Shown piece after piece: positions 42,691 through 49,949 of a DNA stretch of 64,000 nt. The notes below the pieces were generated by a model. That model was given only the letters and a program-made list of their open reading frames with translations, was not told the origin of the DNA and did no database searches. The DNA lies in the NCBI GenBank assembly GCA_018268715.1, contig JAFDVZ010000003.1, forward strand, positions 62,001-126,000, in the 5' to 3' direction. This DNA is from Acidobacteriota bacterium. Its GTDB lineage: Bacteria > Acidobacteriota > Terriglobia > Bryobacterales > Bryobacteraceae. Each line of letters opens with the position of its first letter. Positions within the stretch are counted from its first letter, which is position 1. A program made the translations under genes and the position numbers.

Positions 42691-43794
42691 GTGGCTCGCT
42701 ACATCCTGCTCCTCGCCGCCGCCGTCGCGGGAACGTATCAACTGGTGGCGTTACTCGCCGCCCTGGCGCGCCGCCGTCCGGGCCGTTATCGCGGACACAC
42801 TCCCTCGGTCTCCATTCTGAAGCCGGTGCGCGGCGCCGACCCCGGCTTCCACGAAGCCCTCCGCTCCAACGCCTCGCAGGACTACCCCGACTTCGAAATC
42901 CTGTTCGGCGTGGCGGACCCCGGCGACCCAGCCATCCCGATGATCGAACGCGTCGCCCGCGAGTTTCCGCGCCGCTCCATTCGCTGGATCCGCACCCACC
43001 CCACCACGCCGAACGCCAAGGTGGGTTCATTGATGGAGATCGCTCCGGAGGCCCGTGGAACGGTGCTGGTGGTGAGCGACGCCGACATCCGCGTGCCGGA
43101 TGGCTACCTGCGCGATGTAGTGGCGCCGTTGGCCGACCCGTCGGTGGGTCTGGTCACCTGCGCCTATCGCGCCCGCGCGGAAACCTGGCCCGGCCGCTTC
43201 GAAGGCCTCGGCGTGGCCACCGATTTCGGCCCCAGCACGATGGTCGCGCCGTTTGTCGGCGTGGACGAATTCGGGCTCGGCTCGACGCTCGCCTTCCGCC
43301 GCGAGGACCTGGACCGCATCGGCGGATTCAAAACCGTCTCCAGCCACATCGCCGACGACTACCAACTGGGGCGCTCCATTCACGCCCTGGGCCTGCGTTG
43401 CCTGCTCTCGCACGTGGTGGTGGAAACCCACCTCGCCGGTCGATCCTGGGGCCACGTGTGGAGCCATCAGGTCCGCTGGGCCCGAACATTGCGCGTCTCC
43501 CGAGGCGGCGGATACGCCGGCCTGCCCGTGACGCACGCAACGCTCTGGGCCGCCCTGTGCGCCGCCTTCGGATTGTGGCCCGCCGCGGCGTTGCTCATGG
43601 CCGCGCGCTACGCCATGGCGATCACCGCGGGATGGTGGGTGCTTGGCAGCGCCGACACGCTGCGATTATGGTGGATGATCCCGCTACGCGACCTGTGGGC
43701 GTTCGGCGTGTGGGGGGCCGGAATGTTCGGCGACACGGTGGAATGGGGCGCGGACCGTCTGCGCCTGACGCCCGACGGAAGGATCGTCCGATGA
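42691..43794 (+). CDS. hpnI: Hopanoid glycosyltransferase HpnI (GT2, membrane-bound)
   Basis: 367 residues from a GTG. One N-terminal membrane helix, then a GT2 domain: SVSILKPVRGADPGFHEALR, DYPDFEILFGVADPGD, the DxD-type motif VSDADIRVP, GSTLAFRREDLDRIGGFKTV, DDYQLGRSIH and HQVRWARTLR (the QxxRW signature). C-terminal hydrophobic helices follow. This is the ceramide-glucosyltransferase-like HpnI pattern. HpnI adds N-acetylglucosamine to bacteriohopanetetrol, upstream of HpnK and HpnJ. It overlaps the next gene by four bases. Confidence 0.93.
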   Translation: MARYILLLAAAVAGTYQLVALLAALARRRPGRYRGHTPSVSILKPVRGADPGFHEALRSNASQDYPDFEILFGVADPGDPAIPMIERVAREFPRRSIRWIRTHPTTPNAKVGSLMEIAPEARGTVLVVSDADIRVPDGYLRDVVAPLADPSVGLVTCAYRARAETWPGRFEGLGVATDFGPSTMVAPFVGVDEFGLGSTLAFRREDLDRIGGFKTVSSHIADDYQLGRSIHALGLRCLLSHVVVETHLAGRSWGHVWSHQVRWARTLRVSRGGGYAGLPVTHATLWAALCAAFGLWPAAALLMAARYAMAITAGWWVLGSADTLRLWWMIPLRDLWAFGVWGAGMFGDTVEWGADRLRLTPDGRIVR

Positions 43795-44654
43795 AGTTGC
43801 TGTTTGCGCTGGCCACGGCCGCCCTGCTCGCCCCCGCCGCGGACCGCGTCACGCTGCTCTACGATTCGCACGGCGCCCCGGGGCTTGCCACCGGCTGGGG
43901 ATACTCGGCCTACATCGAATATCGCGGCAAGCGGATCCTGTTCGACACCGGCGACAGCCGCGCCGCCCTCGCGGCCAACGCCAAGGCGCTGGGCGTCGAC
44001 CTCGCTAAGCTGGACGCGGTGGTGGTCTCCCACGACGACCCCGACCATTACGCCGGCCTCGACGCGGTGCTCGCCGTGAACCCGCGGGTTCCCGTTTACG
44101 TGCCGGATATGGATTCCGGCGCATTCGCCACCGGGATGATGAACCACATCTACCGCGCCATCCAGTCCGCGCTCCCCGGCCAGCACATCGTCGATGCGCC
44201 CTCGGGCGCACTCTACATCCGCGTCCGCGACGCCCAGGACATCCTGCCCGGCGTGCGGCTCATCTCGCTCCCGTTCGACAGCGGGCAGCGCCGGGAACAG
44301 TCGCTGGTGCTCGACACGGAAGCGGGAGGAGTGCTGATCGCCGGCTGCTCGCATCCCGGCATCGTGGAACTGGTTCGCGCCGCCGGTCCGAAAGTCAGGA
44401 CGGCGGCCGGCGGATTCCATTTGACGACAACGGGCGAAGCGGACGTCCGGAAGACCGTCGAAGCCCTGCGCCAGGCCGGCATCCAGAAGGTCTACCCGGC
44501 CCACTGCACCGGCCGATTCGCGACAGACGAACTGCGCCGCACCTTCGGCGCCGGATTCGGAATGGCGGCCGCCGGTGGAGCGATCCCCCTCGATACCCTC
44601 AACGCGCCGCCAACCAGCGCGCCACAGCCCAAGCGCCCGCCGCTGGGACGATGA
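43791..44654 (+). CDS. Exported metallo-beta-lactamase-fold hydrolase with a degenerate HxHxDH motif
   Basis: 287 residues from the ATG at 43791 that overlaps hpnI by four bases. A signal peptide (MKLLFALATAALLAPAA) precedes an MBL fold: ILFDTGDSRAALAANAKALG, VVVSHDDPDHYAGLDAVLAV, ISLPFDSGQRREQSLVLDTE, LIAGCSHPGI and VYPAHCTG. The usual metal motif HxHxDH reads HDDPDH, so the second His is Asp. It is most similar in order to the dihydropterin-synthase-like branch of the family. Being in the hpn operon and exported, it may act on the hopanoid head group, but this is untested. The 3' end overlaps a convergent gene by 56 bp. Confidence 0.82.
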   Translation: MKLLFALATAALLAPAADRVTLLYDSHGAPGLATGWGYSAYIEYRGKRILFDTGDSRAALAANAKALGVDLAKLDAVVVSHDDPDHYAGLDAVLAVNPRVPVYVPDMDSGAFATGMMNHIYRAIQSALPGQHIVDAPSGALYIRVRDAQDILPGVRLISLPFDSGQRREQSLVLDTEAGGVLIAGCSHPGIVELVRAAGPKVRTAAGGFHLTTTGEADVRKTVEALRQAGIQKVYPAHCTGRFATDELRRTFGAGFGMAAAGGAIPLDTLNAPPTSAPQPKRPPLGR

Positions 44655-44856
44655 ACAACACCAGGTGGATCCCCAACTCCTCCACGGCGGAGTAACCGGC
44701 CCGGACCCCGGCGCCCAGATCGACGCCGCAAAAGACAAACCAGAGTCCGGTAAAAACCAGCGCCCCGGCGCCCGGCCTCTTGCCGGCCGCTTTCGCCCCG
44801 TAGGCGAACGCAGCCGCCGCCGCAACACCGATCGCCAACACGATCAACGTCCTCAT
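44599..44856 (-). CDS. Small membrane protein of unknown function
   Basis: 85 residues with three hydrophobic segments: LIVLAIGVAAAAAFAYGA, ALVFTGLWFVFCGVDLGAG and LGIHLVLFIVPAAGAWAV. No recognised family. It is the third gene of a tight minus-strand group with the methyltransferase (9 bp upstream) and SDR genes. Its 3' end overlaps the convergent MBL gene by 56 bp, which is unusual and may mean that one of the two stops should be re-checked. Confidence 0.65.
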   Translation of the reverse strand: MRTLIVLAIGVAAAAAFAYGAKAAGKRPGAGALVFTGLWFVFCGVDLGAGVRAGYSAVEELGIHLVLFIVPAAGAWAVARWLAAR

Positions 44857-44865
44857 CGTTCCTCC

Positions 44866-45384
44866 CTACGGCGGCGAAACGTCCGCCCAGGCCGCATACA
44901 TCATCCCGCCGAACCGCGAGGACCGCACGCCGATGCGCCGCGCGGTCGCGTAACCCGCCTCGGCCAGCTCGTCACACAACCGAGCGTATCCGATGGGATA
45001 AGGACAAAACGCATTGGCTGCGGACGTCTCGTACTCGACAATCAGCAGCCGCGCTTGCGCCGTCCGGGCCATCCGGAGCATCCCCCGCTGATCCTCGGCA
45101 AAGTGCAGGGAGTTCGCCATCAGGACGCCGCTCACGGCCGGCAGCGCGTATCCCTGGGTGAAATCCGCCTCAACCGCGCGAATGCTCACGCCGTGATGGA
45201 GTTTCGGCAGCAGGGCCAGCGCCCGCCGGTCCCGGTCCACGGCGTAGATCGCGCTGCCGGGTTCGAGCAACTCCGCCAGCGCCAGCGTGAATATGCCGAC
45301 GCCGCAGCCAAGGTCGCACCAGTCCGCCCGCGCCCCGTCCACCTCCGGACAGCGGATCAGCCCGGCCGCTTCACGAATCTCCAT
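44866..45384 (-). CDS. Class I SAM-dependent methyltransferase
   Basis: 172 residues from the ATG at 45384, directly after the SDR stop. A longer frame adds an arginine-rich leader that overlaps the SDR gene. Motif I is WCDLGCGVGIFTLALAELL, followed by AIYAVDRDRRALALL, IRAVEADFTQG and GVLMANSLHFAED, the class I fold order. The C-terminal YATARRIGVRSSRFGGMMYA is typical of small UbiE-like members. The substrate is unknown. Confidence 0.78.
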   Translation of the reverse strand: MEIREAAGLIRCPEVDGARADWCDLGCGVGIFTLALAELLEPGSAIYAVDRDRRALALLPKLHHGVSIRAVEADFTQGYALPAVSGVLMANSLHFAEDQRGMLRMARTAQARLLIVEYETSAANAFCPYPIGYARLCDELAEAGYATARRIGVRSSRFGGMMYAAWADVSPP

Positions 45385-45391
45385 GGCCCGC

Positions 45392-46162
45392 CTAGCGAGT
45401 CGTGTAGCCGCCGTTGGCGAAGATCGTCTGGCCGGTGATCCACCAGCCGTCGGTCGCCAGAAACGTGACAATCGGCGCAATGTCTTCGATATCGGTCAAA
45501 CCCGTCTTCGAAAACGCGCTGAGCGCGGCGGCGTGCTGGTGATAGTTCGCCGATTCCTTGCTTTCCTGCCCGTAGAAAAACGGCGTATCCATCGGTCCGG
45601 GGCCGATCGCGTTCACAGAGATGCCGCGCACCCCGAACTCCTTCGAAGCGGCGCGCGTGTAGTGCTCAATCGGCGCCTTCGAACCCGGATAGATGGCGTA
45701 GGAATCGGTGTAGGCCGCCAGCAGCGAGCTGACGATGGTGATGATCCGTCCCCGGTCGTTCAGCTTCCGGCCCGCCTCCTGGATGAAGAAGAAGGCCGCC
45801 TTTGAGTTGATGGCGAAGATCCGGTCGTAATCCTCCTCGGTGCACTCGAGAATCGGCTTCTTGATCACCATGCCCGTGGTGTTCACCGCGATGTCGACGC
45901 CCCCGAAGGCCCGGATCGTCTCATCAAACACCCGCGACACCTCGCCCGGCCGGGTCAGGTCGGCCTGAATGGCCACCGCATCCGATCCGATCTTCTGAAC
46001 GGCGGCCACCGTCTCGCCAGCCGCCTGTTCGGTCGCGGCGCTGTTGTAATGCACCGCGACCTTCGCCCCCATCTCCGCGAATTGCCGGCTGGTCAATCCG
46101 CCCAGGTTCTTCGCGCCGCCGCCCACCAGGGCGACCTTCCCATTCAGCTTCCGTTCCGCCAT
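45392..46162 (-). CDS. Short-chain dehydrogenase/reductase
   Basis: 256 residues from the ATG at 46162. The cofactor site reads GKVALVGGGAKNLGG (a variant of TGxxxGxG), with VNTTGMV (NAG-like), IVSSLLAAYTDSYAIYPGSK (catalytic Ser and YxxxK, here YPGSK) and GISVNAIGPGPMDTPFF. It is a complete NAD(P)-dependent SDR. The YPGSK and GGG variants set it slightly apart from textbook members. It heads an operon with the methyltransferase and a small membrane protein, and is divergent from an AraC regulator (112 bp gap). Confidence 0.9.
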   Translation of the reverse strand: MAERKLNGKVALVGGGAKNLGGLTSRQFAEMGAKVAVHYNSAATEQAAGETVAAVQKIGSDAVAIQADLTRPGEVSRVFDETIRAFGGVDIAVNTTGMVIKKPILECTEEDYDRIFAINSKAAFFFIQEAGRKLNDRGRIITIVSSLLAAYTDSYAIYPGSKAPIEHYTRAASKEFGVRGISVNAIGPGPMDTPFFYGQESKESANYHQHAAALSAFSKTGLTDIEDIAPIVTFLATDGWWITGQTIFANGGYTTR

Positions 46163-46274
46163 GGCCCCTCCTCCCGTCATGTTGCGCAACCGGCGCGGCG
46201 TCCCGCTTCCAATTTCCCCACCGGCCTTTCAAATTCTCCGCAACCGCCCCGGCAGTAGAATAGAGGAGCGTTGT

Positions 46275-47180
46275 ATGTCCACCCCCGCACCAGGGCTCGC
46301 CATCGGCAAGCCTTCCCTGATCGCGCAAGGGAAGTGGCGTGGAGCGGGATTCTTCAGCGCCACCCAGGACATCCGCCAAGGCGCCACCTGGACCATTCAG
46401 CGAGACGTTGACACCGTCATCGTCCACCTGGGCGGCCCCATCCGCCGCCTGGAAACGGAGCTCGACGGCTGCGGCGCCATCGCCGACCCGCCCATGGCAG
46501 GAGACGTGTGGATCGTCCCGGCGGGCCAGCGATACGTCTCCATCGCCAGCGGCGGACTGGTTCACTACGCGGAGCTTCACCTGGACCGCTCGGCCATCAC
46601 GAGCATCGCCGGCCGCCCCGTGCCGCGCCGCCCGCTGCGTCCGCGCGCCGGCTGCTATGACAGTTTTCTACACGGTGCCGCAGTCCGCCTGGAGCAACTC
46701 GCGCGGCGGGCCGGCGACATCCACGTCCTGTCGGCGGAAAGCCTGAGCCAGGCGGTGCTATTCGATTTCTACTGCCGTTACGAAGGCGCGCCCGCCACCC
46801 CGCCCTCGGCCCGCAAGATCCGTTTCAGCGCGTCGGAGCGCCACGCGACGGAGAACTACATCCGCGAACGCCTGGCTTCGCCGCTCCGTCTGGACGATCT
46901 GGCCGCCCATGTGCAAATGACGCCGCACGAGTTCCTGATCGCCTTCCGGGCCGCATTCGGAACCACTCCCGCCCAATACATCATCGAGCAGCGTTTGCGG
47001 CGAGCCCGCTGGTTGCTCGAATCCTCGTCCAGGACGGTCGCCGACATCGCCTTCGAAACCGGCTTTGCGAGCCACGCGCACCTGTCCAGCACCTTTCGCC
47101 GCCGCCTGGGGATCACTCCCCAGCGATTTCGCCGCAAAGGCCCTGCGGGAGCCTCCTCAAACATGCCAATATCGGGGTGA
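46275..47180 (+). CDS. AraC-family transcription regulator
   Basis: 301 residues from the ATG at 46275 (GAGGAG about 7 bp upstream). The N-terminal ~170 residues form a cupin-like sensing region (VIVHLGGPIRRLETELDG, DVWIVPAGQRYVSI). The C-terminal AraC double helix-turn-helix runs LRLDDLAAHVQMTPHEFLIA through TPAQYIIEQRLRRARWLLES, with TVADIAFETGFASHAHLSST as the second motif. It probably regulates the divergent SDR operon through the shared gap. Its stop overlaps the next gene start by four bases. Confidence 0.9.
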   Translation: MSTPAPGLAIGKPSLIAQGKWRGAGFFSATQDIRQGATWTIQRDVDTVIVHLGGPIRRLETELDGCGAIADPPMAGDVWIVPAGQRYVSIASGGLVHYAELHLDRSAITSIAGRPVPRRPLRPRAGCYDSFLHGAAVRLEQLARRAGDIHVLSAESLSQAVLFDFYCRYEGAPATPPSARKIRFSASERHATENYIRERLASPLRLDDLAAHVQMTPHEFLIAFRAAFGTTPAQYIIEQRLRRARWLLESSSRTVADIAFETGFASHAHLSSTFRRRLGITPQRFRRKGPAGASSNMPISG

Positions 47181-48214
47181 TGCGGCAAAGCTGCGGGCTC
47201 GCTCTGATGGTGTTGACGGCGCTGTCGGCAGCCGGAGCCGAACCCGCCGACCAGGATCGCGATGGCCTTCCCGACGAGTTCGAACAGGCCCTGCTCGTAA
47301 AATTCCTGCCGTCATTCCATATCGCCGCCGCCGATTGCGACACGGCGCCAGCCGAGTTCGTCCCGGCCTTGCCAGCGCCCACCGTCCGGGCGAGGAACGG
47401 CGCCATCTACGGCCAGGTCTTCCCCATCCGCCGCGGCGAGACGCGGTACATCGAGATCCACTACTATCACCTGTGGTCGAAGGACTGCGGCCGGCTCGGC
47501 CACACCCTGGACACCGAATCCGTGTCGGGCCTGCTGCGTGCGGATTCGCCGGACGCCGGGCCGCGGCAGTGGAGCGCCCTGTACTGGTATGCGGCGGCCC
47601 ACGAAAACACCGTCTGCGACATGAGCAACGGCGGTCCCGCCGAATCGATCGGCGCCGTCCATCGCGGCCCGGATGTCTGGGTTTCAGAGGGCAAGCACGC
47701 GTCGTTTCTGAAGAGGGAACTCTGCCGCCTGGGCTGCGGCGACGACCGTTGCGATTCGGGCCGCCCGCTTCGGGTCTCCCGAATCATCAATCTGGGAGAA
47801 CCCGGCCAGCCCATGAACGGAGCCGTCTGGACCGCCTCGCCATCGTGGCCGCTGGCCTCGAAGATGCTGCCCGATTTCTCCGATCCGTTCCTGGCGCGCA
47901 TCGCGGCGACGTCCGAGGTGGATCTCCTCCCCGCTCTCGACGCTGGCCCTGGCGCGCGCAAGGCGGTCCGGGTGGCGGGCCACACCTATGCGTCGCTGGA
48001 GTCGGCCATGTCCGACACGAAGGCCGCCGTCTCGCAGGGTGAGGGCGCCGGCGCCAATGGCGTGACCACCGGAGCCGCCGCGGTGGCGACAGCGGGCGAA
48101 CACGCCCGTAATTCGACCGCCAAGGCTTTGGGAGCCGTGAAGAATTCGTTGAAGCGCGCCTTCGGCTGGAAACAGCAGACAGGACCGGCCCACGAGGGTG
48201 CGGACCGGCCCTAG
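47177..48214 (+). CDS. Secreted protein with EF-hand-like loop, weakly Vps62-like
   Basis: 345 residues from a GTG overlapping the AraC stop. A signal peptide (SCGLALMVLTALSAAGA) is followed by an acidic DQDRDGLPDEFE loop like a calcium-binding EF-hand or dockerin motif. The central domain has aromatic and His/Asp patches (EIHYYHLWSKDCGRLGHTLD, LYWYAAAHENTVCD, WVSEGKHASFL) similar in order to Vps62-related or NPP1-like secreted proteins, but this is only a resemblance. Six cysteines in the middle could form disulfides. The last ~80 residues are low-complexity and Ala-rich. Function unknown. Confidence 0.65.
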   Translation: MMRQSCGLALMVLTALSAAGAEPADQDRDGLPDEFEQALLVKFLPSFHIAAADCDTAPAEFVPALPAPTVRARNGAIYGQVFPIRRGETRYIEIHYYHLWSKDCGRLGHTLDTESVSGLLRADSPDAGPRQWSALYWYAAAHENTVCDMSNGGPAESIGAVHRGPDVWVSEGKHASFLKRELCRLGCGDDRCDSGRPLRVSRIINLGEPGQPMNGAVWTASPSWPLASKMLPDFSDPFLARIAATSEVDLLPALDAGPGARKAVRVAGHTYASLESAMSDTKAAVSQGEGAGANGVTTGAAAVATAGEHARNSTAKALGAVKNSLKRAFGWKQQTGPAHEGADRP

Positions 48215-48231
48215 CTGCCCCGCTGGATCGC

Positions 48232-48639
48232 TTACTTATCGCACTCGGCGGCGACCTTGTCGATCACCTCCACCAGACGGTCGATGATCTTGACGTCCTC
48301 GTCCCAATCATCGTCATCGGTCAACCCGCCCAGCTCTTCGATGGCCCCGAGAATCTGTTTGCCCCAGGCGCGGACGCGCTGCTCATCCTTGCCCTTGAAC
48401 TCCTTCACCAGAACTTCGCCCAACGCCTTGGTGGGCGGCATGAGTTCCTTGGTGTCGCGCGCCACCTTGCGGATTTCACTCTTCCGAAGTTTCCCATCGT
48501 CGGAGTGTTCGTCAATATAGTTCGCCAGCTTGTGCCAACGATCGCCCAGGTGGCCGATATCCTCGCAAACATCGGCGCGAAGACGCTGCGCCGAAACCAT
48601 CAGCAGACAGCCGATGGCGAAAATCGATAGTATTTTCAT
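48232..48639 (-). CDS. Small secreted helical protein of unknown function
   Basis: 135 residues from the ATG at 48639 (GGAG just upstream). Signal peptide MKILSIFAIGCLLMVSAQRL. The mature part is highly charged and helical (DIGHLGDRWHKLANYIDEHS, LRKSEIRKVARDTKELMPPT, DDDDWDEDVKIIDRLVEVID) with two cysteines near the ends (VCEDI, ECDK) that may pair. I do not recognise the family. Convergent to the Vps62-like gene with a 17-bp gap. Confidence 0.7.
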   Translation of the reverse strand: MKILSIFAIGCLLMVSAQRLRADVCEDIGHLGDRWHKLANYIDEHSDDGKLRKSEIRKVARDTKELMPPTKALGEVLVKEFKGKDEQRVRAWGKQILGAIEELGGLTDDDDWDEDVKIIDRLVEVIDKVAAECDK

Positions 48640-48795
48640 ATTCTCCACAGCCCTCCGGACGGGTGGGATTTTTAGCCGGAAGGTTCGCCGAAACCGTACA
48701 GCTGATAATGGTAGCGAATCCCTCAGCCAAAACACCATACCCCGCATTAGGCTAAGGTTCTCGCCCGAGTTTCCTTAGGAATTCGCCAGATGAGC

Positions 48796-49452
48796 TCAGG
48801 CTCCCGCCGTCACGCGTTGGGCGCGGCCGGCGGGGGCCCGGCCTTCGGCCAGGAAGCCGAAACCTGCGCGCCAGCGCGGGTGCAGCAACAGCGCCACGCC
48901 GAAGGGTCCGGCGAAGGGAGCCACCAGGTAGATCAGATGGTAGACGTACTTCAACAGCCACAGGTATCCGCCGCCGCCCGGCCCGTTGATCACTGAGCCG
49001 TATCCGTTGATGTAGGCGAAGGCCGCCAGCGACAGGACGTTCATCGCCGTCACGATGGCCAGCCCCTTGGCTACGGTCGCGGCCTGGGCCCGCGTGTAGG
49101 CGTTCGCCGCCGCGGCCAGCGCCAGGTAGGCGAACCAGCCGCAGGCAAACAGGGCCACGCTGTCCTGGTCCGCCGTGAATTCGAGCGAGCTGACGAACAG
49201 GGCCTCGTTGGTCTGCGGGTTCCTGCCGTAGGTGTTCACCGCCACGTTGAAAGTCCAATCCCCGGTGACGGGCGCTACCTGAATGGGCGGCAGACCGGCC
49301 GGCGCCACCAGAAGTCCCAGGGGAAGGTAGGCCAGCTTCTCGAGCAGCCACAACGAAGGCCCCTTGGCGAGGAACCACCACGCCGCCATCGCCGCCGGCA
49401 GCAGGACGGCCGCCCGCGCAATCGTGGAACCGGCCGTCAGTGCGCGCCTCAT
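48796..49452 (-). CDS. Exosortase H-associated membrane protein
   Basis: 218 residues from the ATG at 49452, overlapping the exosortase stop by four bases. About five or six hydrophobic segments (AAMAAWWFLAKGPSLWLLEK, SVALFACGWFAYLALAAAAN, LWLLKYVYHLIYLVAPFAGP) surround an extracytoplasmic loop (TGDWTFNVAVNTYGRNPQTN). Its position beside XrtH and its layout fit the XrtH-associated membrane protein that accompanies exosortase H in other genomes. Its exact role in IPTL-CTERM processing is not established. Confidence 0.85.
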   Translation of the reverse strand: MRRALTAGSTIARAAVLLPAAMAAWWFLAKGPSLWLLEKLAYLPLGLLVAPAGLPPIQVAPVTGDWTFNVAVNTYGRNPQTNEALFVSSLEFTADQDSVALFACGWFAYLALAAAANAYTRAQAATVAKGLAIVTAMNVLSLAAFAYINGYGSVINGPGGGGYLWLLKYVYHLIYLVAPFAGPFGVALLLHPRWRAGFGFLAEGRAPAGRAQRVTAGA

Positions 49453-49943
49453 GGAGCCTCCGCCCGGCGCACCCACAGCGCGAACACCGCCATGGCGTCG
49501 ATAATGATCAGCATTTCCCACAAATAGAGATGGGCGAACTCGAAGATCGACGGGTGATATTGGCCCAGATAAAACAACGTGATCAGACGAAGCAGGTTCA
49601 GCGGCATGATGGCGGCGAGGCCGGCGCCGAGCCCGATCGCTTTCCAGCGCCGCCCGGTCGGGTAGGCCAAAATGGCGGCCCACAGCAGGATCACCACATT
49701 CGCGCCGTTGCAGCCGTCGCGCACTTCCATGGTGAAACCGCGGGCTGGATTACTGAGAAAAGCCGCCTGTTGGAGGCAGGCGCCGCCGCAGGCCCGTATG
49801 GCCCAGCCCGCGGCGAACGCCAGCTTTCCGGAAAAGCCCTCCACCAGCGGCCGCAAGGGCGGCGCCAGCAGGAGGGCGAACATACCCAGCGCCGACACAA
49901 CAAAGGCGAGTAGAAATTTTCCCGATCGCCGTTTGCCGGACAT
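49449..49943 (-). CDS. xrtH: Exosortase H (IPTLxxWG-CTERM-type)
   Basis: 164 residues, short as expected for this branch, with five or six membrane helices. The catalytic residues fit the exosortase pattern: Cys78 in EVRDGCNGANVVI, Arg119 in LNLLRLITLFYLG and His138 in EFAHLYLWE. It is next to a gene whose product ends in a VPTLGEWG-type CTERM tail, the sorting signal recognised by this family. It cleaves or transfers substrates at that tail at the inner membrane. The order substrate-xrtH-associate, with a 6-bp gap and a 4-bp overlap, indicates one operon. Confidence 0.93.
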   Translation of the reverse strand: MSGKRRSGKFLLAFVVSALGMFALLLAPPLRPLVEGFSGKLAFAAGWAIRACGGACLQQAAFLSNPARGFTMEVRDGCNGANVVILLWAAILAYPTGRRWKAIGLGAGLAAIMPLNLLRLITLFYLGQYHPSIFEFAHLYLWEMLIIIDAMAVFALWVRRAEAP

Positions 49944-49949
49944 GGGGCG

